Shown here one piece after another: positions 61,625 through 64,000 of a DNA stretch of 64,000 nucleotides. This DNA is from Acidimicrobiia bacterium. Lineage in GTDB: Bacteria > Acidobacteriota > Vicinamibacteria > Vicinamibacterales > SCN-69-37. The notes below the pieces were generated by a model. The model was not told the origin of the DNA. It ran no database searches and saw only the letters and a list, made by a program, of their open reading frames with translations. Location of the stretch: contig VFZF01000004.1 in the NCBI GenBank assembly GCA_016871335.1, positions 1 through 64,000 of the forward strand. Direction: 5' to 3'. The translations under genes were made by a program, and so were the position numbers. Numbering within the stretch: position 1 is the first letter of the stretch; each line of letters starts with the position of its first letter.

Positions 61625-63873
61625 GCTCCACGCTGACGCTTCCCGTCGTTGATCGCCGCAGCTTTCTGAAGGTCACCGCGCTGGCCGGTGGCGGCTTCAT
61701 GATCGCGTCGTACCTCGACCCGCTGGACGTCCTGGCGCAGGGCCGTGGCGGCAATCAGGCGCCGCTTAATCCCAACGCGTTTGTGTCGATCGATGCCAAC
61801 GGCATTGCCACGATCATCGCGAAGAACCCGGAGATCGGGCAGGGCGTGAAGGTGATGCTCCCGATGCTGATCGCGGAGGAACTCGACATCGAGTGGAAGG
61901 ACGTCCGCATCGAGCAGGGCGACCTCAACCCGGCGAAGTATGGCGTGCAGTCGGCCGGTGGCTCGACAGCCACGCCCAGCAACTGGGTGCCGATGCGCCA
62001 GATGGGTGCTGCGGCACGGCACATGTTGATCGCGGCGGCGGCGCAGGCATGGGGCGTGCCCGCATCGGAGATCACCACGACGCCTGGCCGGCTCGTGCAC
62101 GCGGGGTCGAACCGGTCCGCCGGGTACGGTCAGTTCGCCACGGCGGCGGCCGCGATGCCGGCGCCCGTGCTGGCCGACCTCACACTCAAGGACGCGAAGG
62201 ACTACCGGATCATCGGCAAGCCGATCCCCGGCGTGGACAACTTCAAGATCGTCACCGGACAGCCGCTGTTTGGCAGCGACGTCAAGCTGCCCGGCATGTT
62301 GTACGCCGTCTATCAGCGGTGCCCGGTCATCCGCGGCAAGGCGATCAGCGCCAACCTCGATGAGATCAAAGCGATGCCCGGCGTGACACACGCCTTCATC
62401 GTGCCCGACAGCCATGGCGGCGGGTCGATGAGTGGTGTGGCCGTGGTCGCCAACAGCTGGTGGCTCGCGGAGAATGCGCGCAAGAAACTGCAGGTCACCT
62501 GGGACAACGGCATCACGGCCTCGGACAGCAGTGCCGCCTTCTCGGCGCGTGCCGTGCAGTTGTCGAAGGAAGCCCCCCACTCCACCTCGCGCAACGACGG
62601 CGACGTCGAAGCGGCATTGGCGTCGGCGGCCAAGGTCGTTGAGGCCCACTACGAGTACCCGTTCCTCGCACACGCGCCGATGGAGCCACCAAACGCCACC
62701 GCCGTGTTTGATGCCGCGAAGGGCACGCTGGAAGTCTGGGCCGGCACGCAGCAACCGGGCGGCGTCGTGAACACGATGGCGACCGCCGTGGGCATCAACC
62801 CGGATCAGGTCACCGTGCATCTGCCGCGGATGGGCGGCAGCTTCGGCCGTCGTCTCTACAACGATTACGTCGTTGAAACCGCCGTCATCGCGAAGACCGT
62901 CGGAGCGCCCGTGCAGTTGCGCTGGTCGCGTGAGGACGAGATGCGGCACGAGGTGTTCCGGCCCGCTGGCTACCACTTCCTCAAGGGCGGCGTGGACGCC
63001 TCGGGGCAACTCGTCGCCTGGCGCAATCACTTCGTGTCGTTCTCAGTGGCCGGTGCGCCGACGACGAACGCGCAGGGACAGCCACAGGGACCAACCCCGG
63101 CCCCATCGTCGACGCTGAGCCCGACCGAATTTCCGTCGCGGTTTGTGCCCAACTTCGCCACCCACGTGTCACTGATGCCGCTGGGCGTCAACACGGGCGC
63201 CCACCGCGCGCCCGGTTCGTGTGCGTTGTCGTTTGTGATGCAGTCGTTCCTCGATGAACTCGCGCATGCGGCCGGCAAGGACCCGGTGCAGTTCCGGCTC
63301 GATCTGCTGGCGCGCACCCCGATTGCCGTGCAGGGCGGCGGCGGTGGCTTCAACGCGGAGCGGATGACGGGTGTGTTGAAGATGGTCGCGGAGAAGTCGG
63401 GCTGGGGCAAGCGCCCGTTGCCCGATGGCACCGGCATGGGCGTCGCGTTCCACTTCAGTCACAGCGGCTACGTCGCCGAGGTGGCCGAAGTGCACGTCGA
63501 TGCCAACAAGCGCATCCGCGTCAACAAGGTGTGGGTGGCCAGCGATGTCGGCCGCCAGATCGTCAACCCGCTGAACGCGGAGAGCCAGGTCCACAGCGCG
63601 GTCATGGACGGCATGAGTCAGTTGATGCTGGAACTCACGGTTGACGGCGGCAGAATCATTCAGGGGAACTTCGACTCGTATCCCATCCTGCGGATGCGAC
63701 AGGCGCCGCCCGCGATCGAGGCGCACTTCCTGACCTCTGACAACAACCCCACCGGACTCGGGGAGCCGCCGATGCCGCCGATCATTCCGGCGATCAGCAA
63801 CGCGATCTTCGCCGCCACCGGCACGCGCGTGCGGTCGCTGCCCCTGAGCAAACACGGCTTCAGCTGGAGGTAG
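61621..63873 (+). CDS. iorB: Molybdenum-binding large subunit, isoquinoline 1-oxidoreductase type, Tat-exported
   Basis: 750 residues. A twin-arginine signal ([17 protein letters not shown]) takes the folded molybdoenzyme to the periplasm. The xanthine-oxidase-type fold follows: [64 protein letters not shown], and the catalytic Glu region near [21 protein letters not shown]. Such enzymes hydroxylate N-heterocycles or oxidise aldehydes. Length is normal. The small subunit should travel with it. Substrate not evident. Confidence 0.9.
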   Translation: MSSTLTLPVVDRRSFLKVTALAGGGFMIASYLDPLDVLAQGRGGNQAPLNPNAFVSIDANGIATIIAKNPEIGQGVKVMLPMLIAEELDIEWKDVRIEQGDLNPAKYGVQSAGGSTATPSNWVPMRQMGAAARHMLIAAAAQAWGVPASEITTTPGRLVHAGSNRSAGYGQFATAAAAMPAPVLADLTLKDAKDYRIIGKPIPGVDNFKIVTGQPLFGSDVKLPGMLYAVYQRCPVIRGKAISANLDEIKAMPGVTHAFIVPDSHGGGSMSGVAVVANSWWLAENARKKLQVTWDNGITASDSSAAFSARAVQLSKEAPHSTSRNDGDVEAALASAAKVVEAHYEYPFLAHAPMEPPNATAVFDAAKGTLEVWAGTQQPGGVVNTMATAVGINPDQVTVHLPRMGGSFGRRLYNDYVVETAVIAKTVGAPVQLRWSREDEMRHEVFRPAGYHFLKGGVDASGQLVAWRNHFVSFSVAGAPTTNAQGQPQGPTPAPSSTLSPTEFPSRFVPNFATHVSLMPLGVNTGAHRAPGSCALSFVMQSFLDELAHAAGKDPVQFRLDLLARTPIAVQGGGGGFNAERMTGVLKMVAEKSGWGKRPLPDGTGMGVAFHFSHSGYVAEVAEVHVDANKRIRVNKVWVASDVGRQIVNPLNAESQVHSAVMDGMSQLMLELTVDGGRIIQGNFDSYPILRMRQAPPAIEAHFLTSDNNPTGLGEPPMPPIIPAISNAIFAATGTRVRSLPLSKHGFSWR

Positions 63874-63881
63874 AACAGGCG

Positions 63882-64000
63882 ATGCGTTTCCGGCTTCTCG
63901 CCCTCGCGGCGAGCCTGCTCGTGTTGTCGACAGCCATCGGCGTCCGCGCGGACCTGAGGACCGTCGGACCCGTGGACCATGACCCCTGGACCCTGGCCCC
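63882..64000 (+). CDS. Start of an exported protein, cut by the window end
   Basis: ATG 63882, 8 nt after the iorB stop, opens a frame with a signal peptide (MRFRLLALAASLLVLSTA, then GVRA). The next residues (VGPVDHDPWTLA) are encoded by the GGACCCT repeat (63956-64000), so the real gene may be short or the frame may end soon outside. Probably an accessory or cytochrome-like protein of the molybdoenzyme operon, but nothing in the visible part shows it. Confidence 0.45.
   Translation, partial: MRFRLLALAASLLVLSTAIGVRADLRTVGPVDHDPWTLA

Overview
Organism. The window is GC-rich, gene-dense bacterial chromosome. It carries many exported peptidases, glycine/arginine-rich inserts inside exported enzymes, sigma-54 regulators, CO-dehydrogenase-type molybdenum enzymes and dispersed intergenic palindromes. 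My inference, from gene content only and with no search, is a soil- or sediment-type Acidobacteriota of the class Vicinamibacteria, probably a draft or metagenome assembly.

Layout. 1-3.5 kb: a promoter, a SAM-I riboswitch and the methionine-branch operon homoserine dehydrogenase, ACT-less aspartokinase, cystathionine gamma-synthase. 3.4-7.4 kb: a nonsense-interrupted TPR lipoprotein, a cyclophilin and a frameshifted beta-sandwich protein. 7.4-23.9 kb: exported amidase, a triple-RidA lipoprotein heading an operon (DUF523/DUF1722, MATE, YfiT-like), S9 peptidase, IspG, DinB-like protein, M19 dipeptidase and a large sigma-54 regulator. 24.0-25.6 kb: IS3-family elements, one apparently nested in the end of another, next to a GH51 arabinofuranosidase stump. 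25.8-33.1 kb: a compact five-gene operon TldE, TldD, M29-like aminopeptidase, outer-membrane barrel, DUF885 peptidase. 33.1-36.4 kb: acyltransferase, pseudouridine synthase and two interrupted genes. 36.4-42.8 kb: formate-tetrahydrofolate ligase and an NAD-type formate dehydrogenase. 42.9-44.0 kb: two convergent genes joined by an apparent deletion. 44.1-48.1 kb: a 4-hydroxybenzoyl-CoA-reductase-type enzyme. 48.2-57.0 kb: two DUF885 paralogues around a solute symporter and an RDD protein, a gene remnant and an efflux adaptor. 57.1-64 kb: an NtrY/NtrX-like pair, an exported methyltransferase, a Nudix hydrolase, an isoquinoline-oxidoreductase-type molybdenum enzyme, and one gene running off the end.

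Most interesting system. The formate dehydrogenase is a selenoprotein: a UGA codon is followed at once by a SECIS hairpin with a GGUCU apical loop. Its catalytic subunit is also split. The molybdopterin [4Fe-4S] motif lies at the end of a separate NuoG-like protein, and the rest with selenocysteine lies in another gene. The gene order (C-part, NuoEF fusion, N-part) is a circular permutation of the usual order. The next gene downstream is formate-tetrahydrofolate ligase, which would link formate/CO2 interconversion to folate C1 metabolism.

A second genome-wide theme is small repeats: 7-, 8-, 9- and 10-bp tandem units, several beside promoters or forming in-frame linkers, and a family of GC-rich palindromes between genes. 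Several genes show a -10 box 5-9 nt before the start codon, as in leaderless transcription. At least nine loci are broken by stop codons, frameshifts or deletion scars. Some of these may be assembly errors and need read-level checking.
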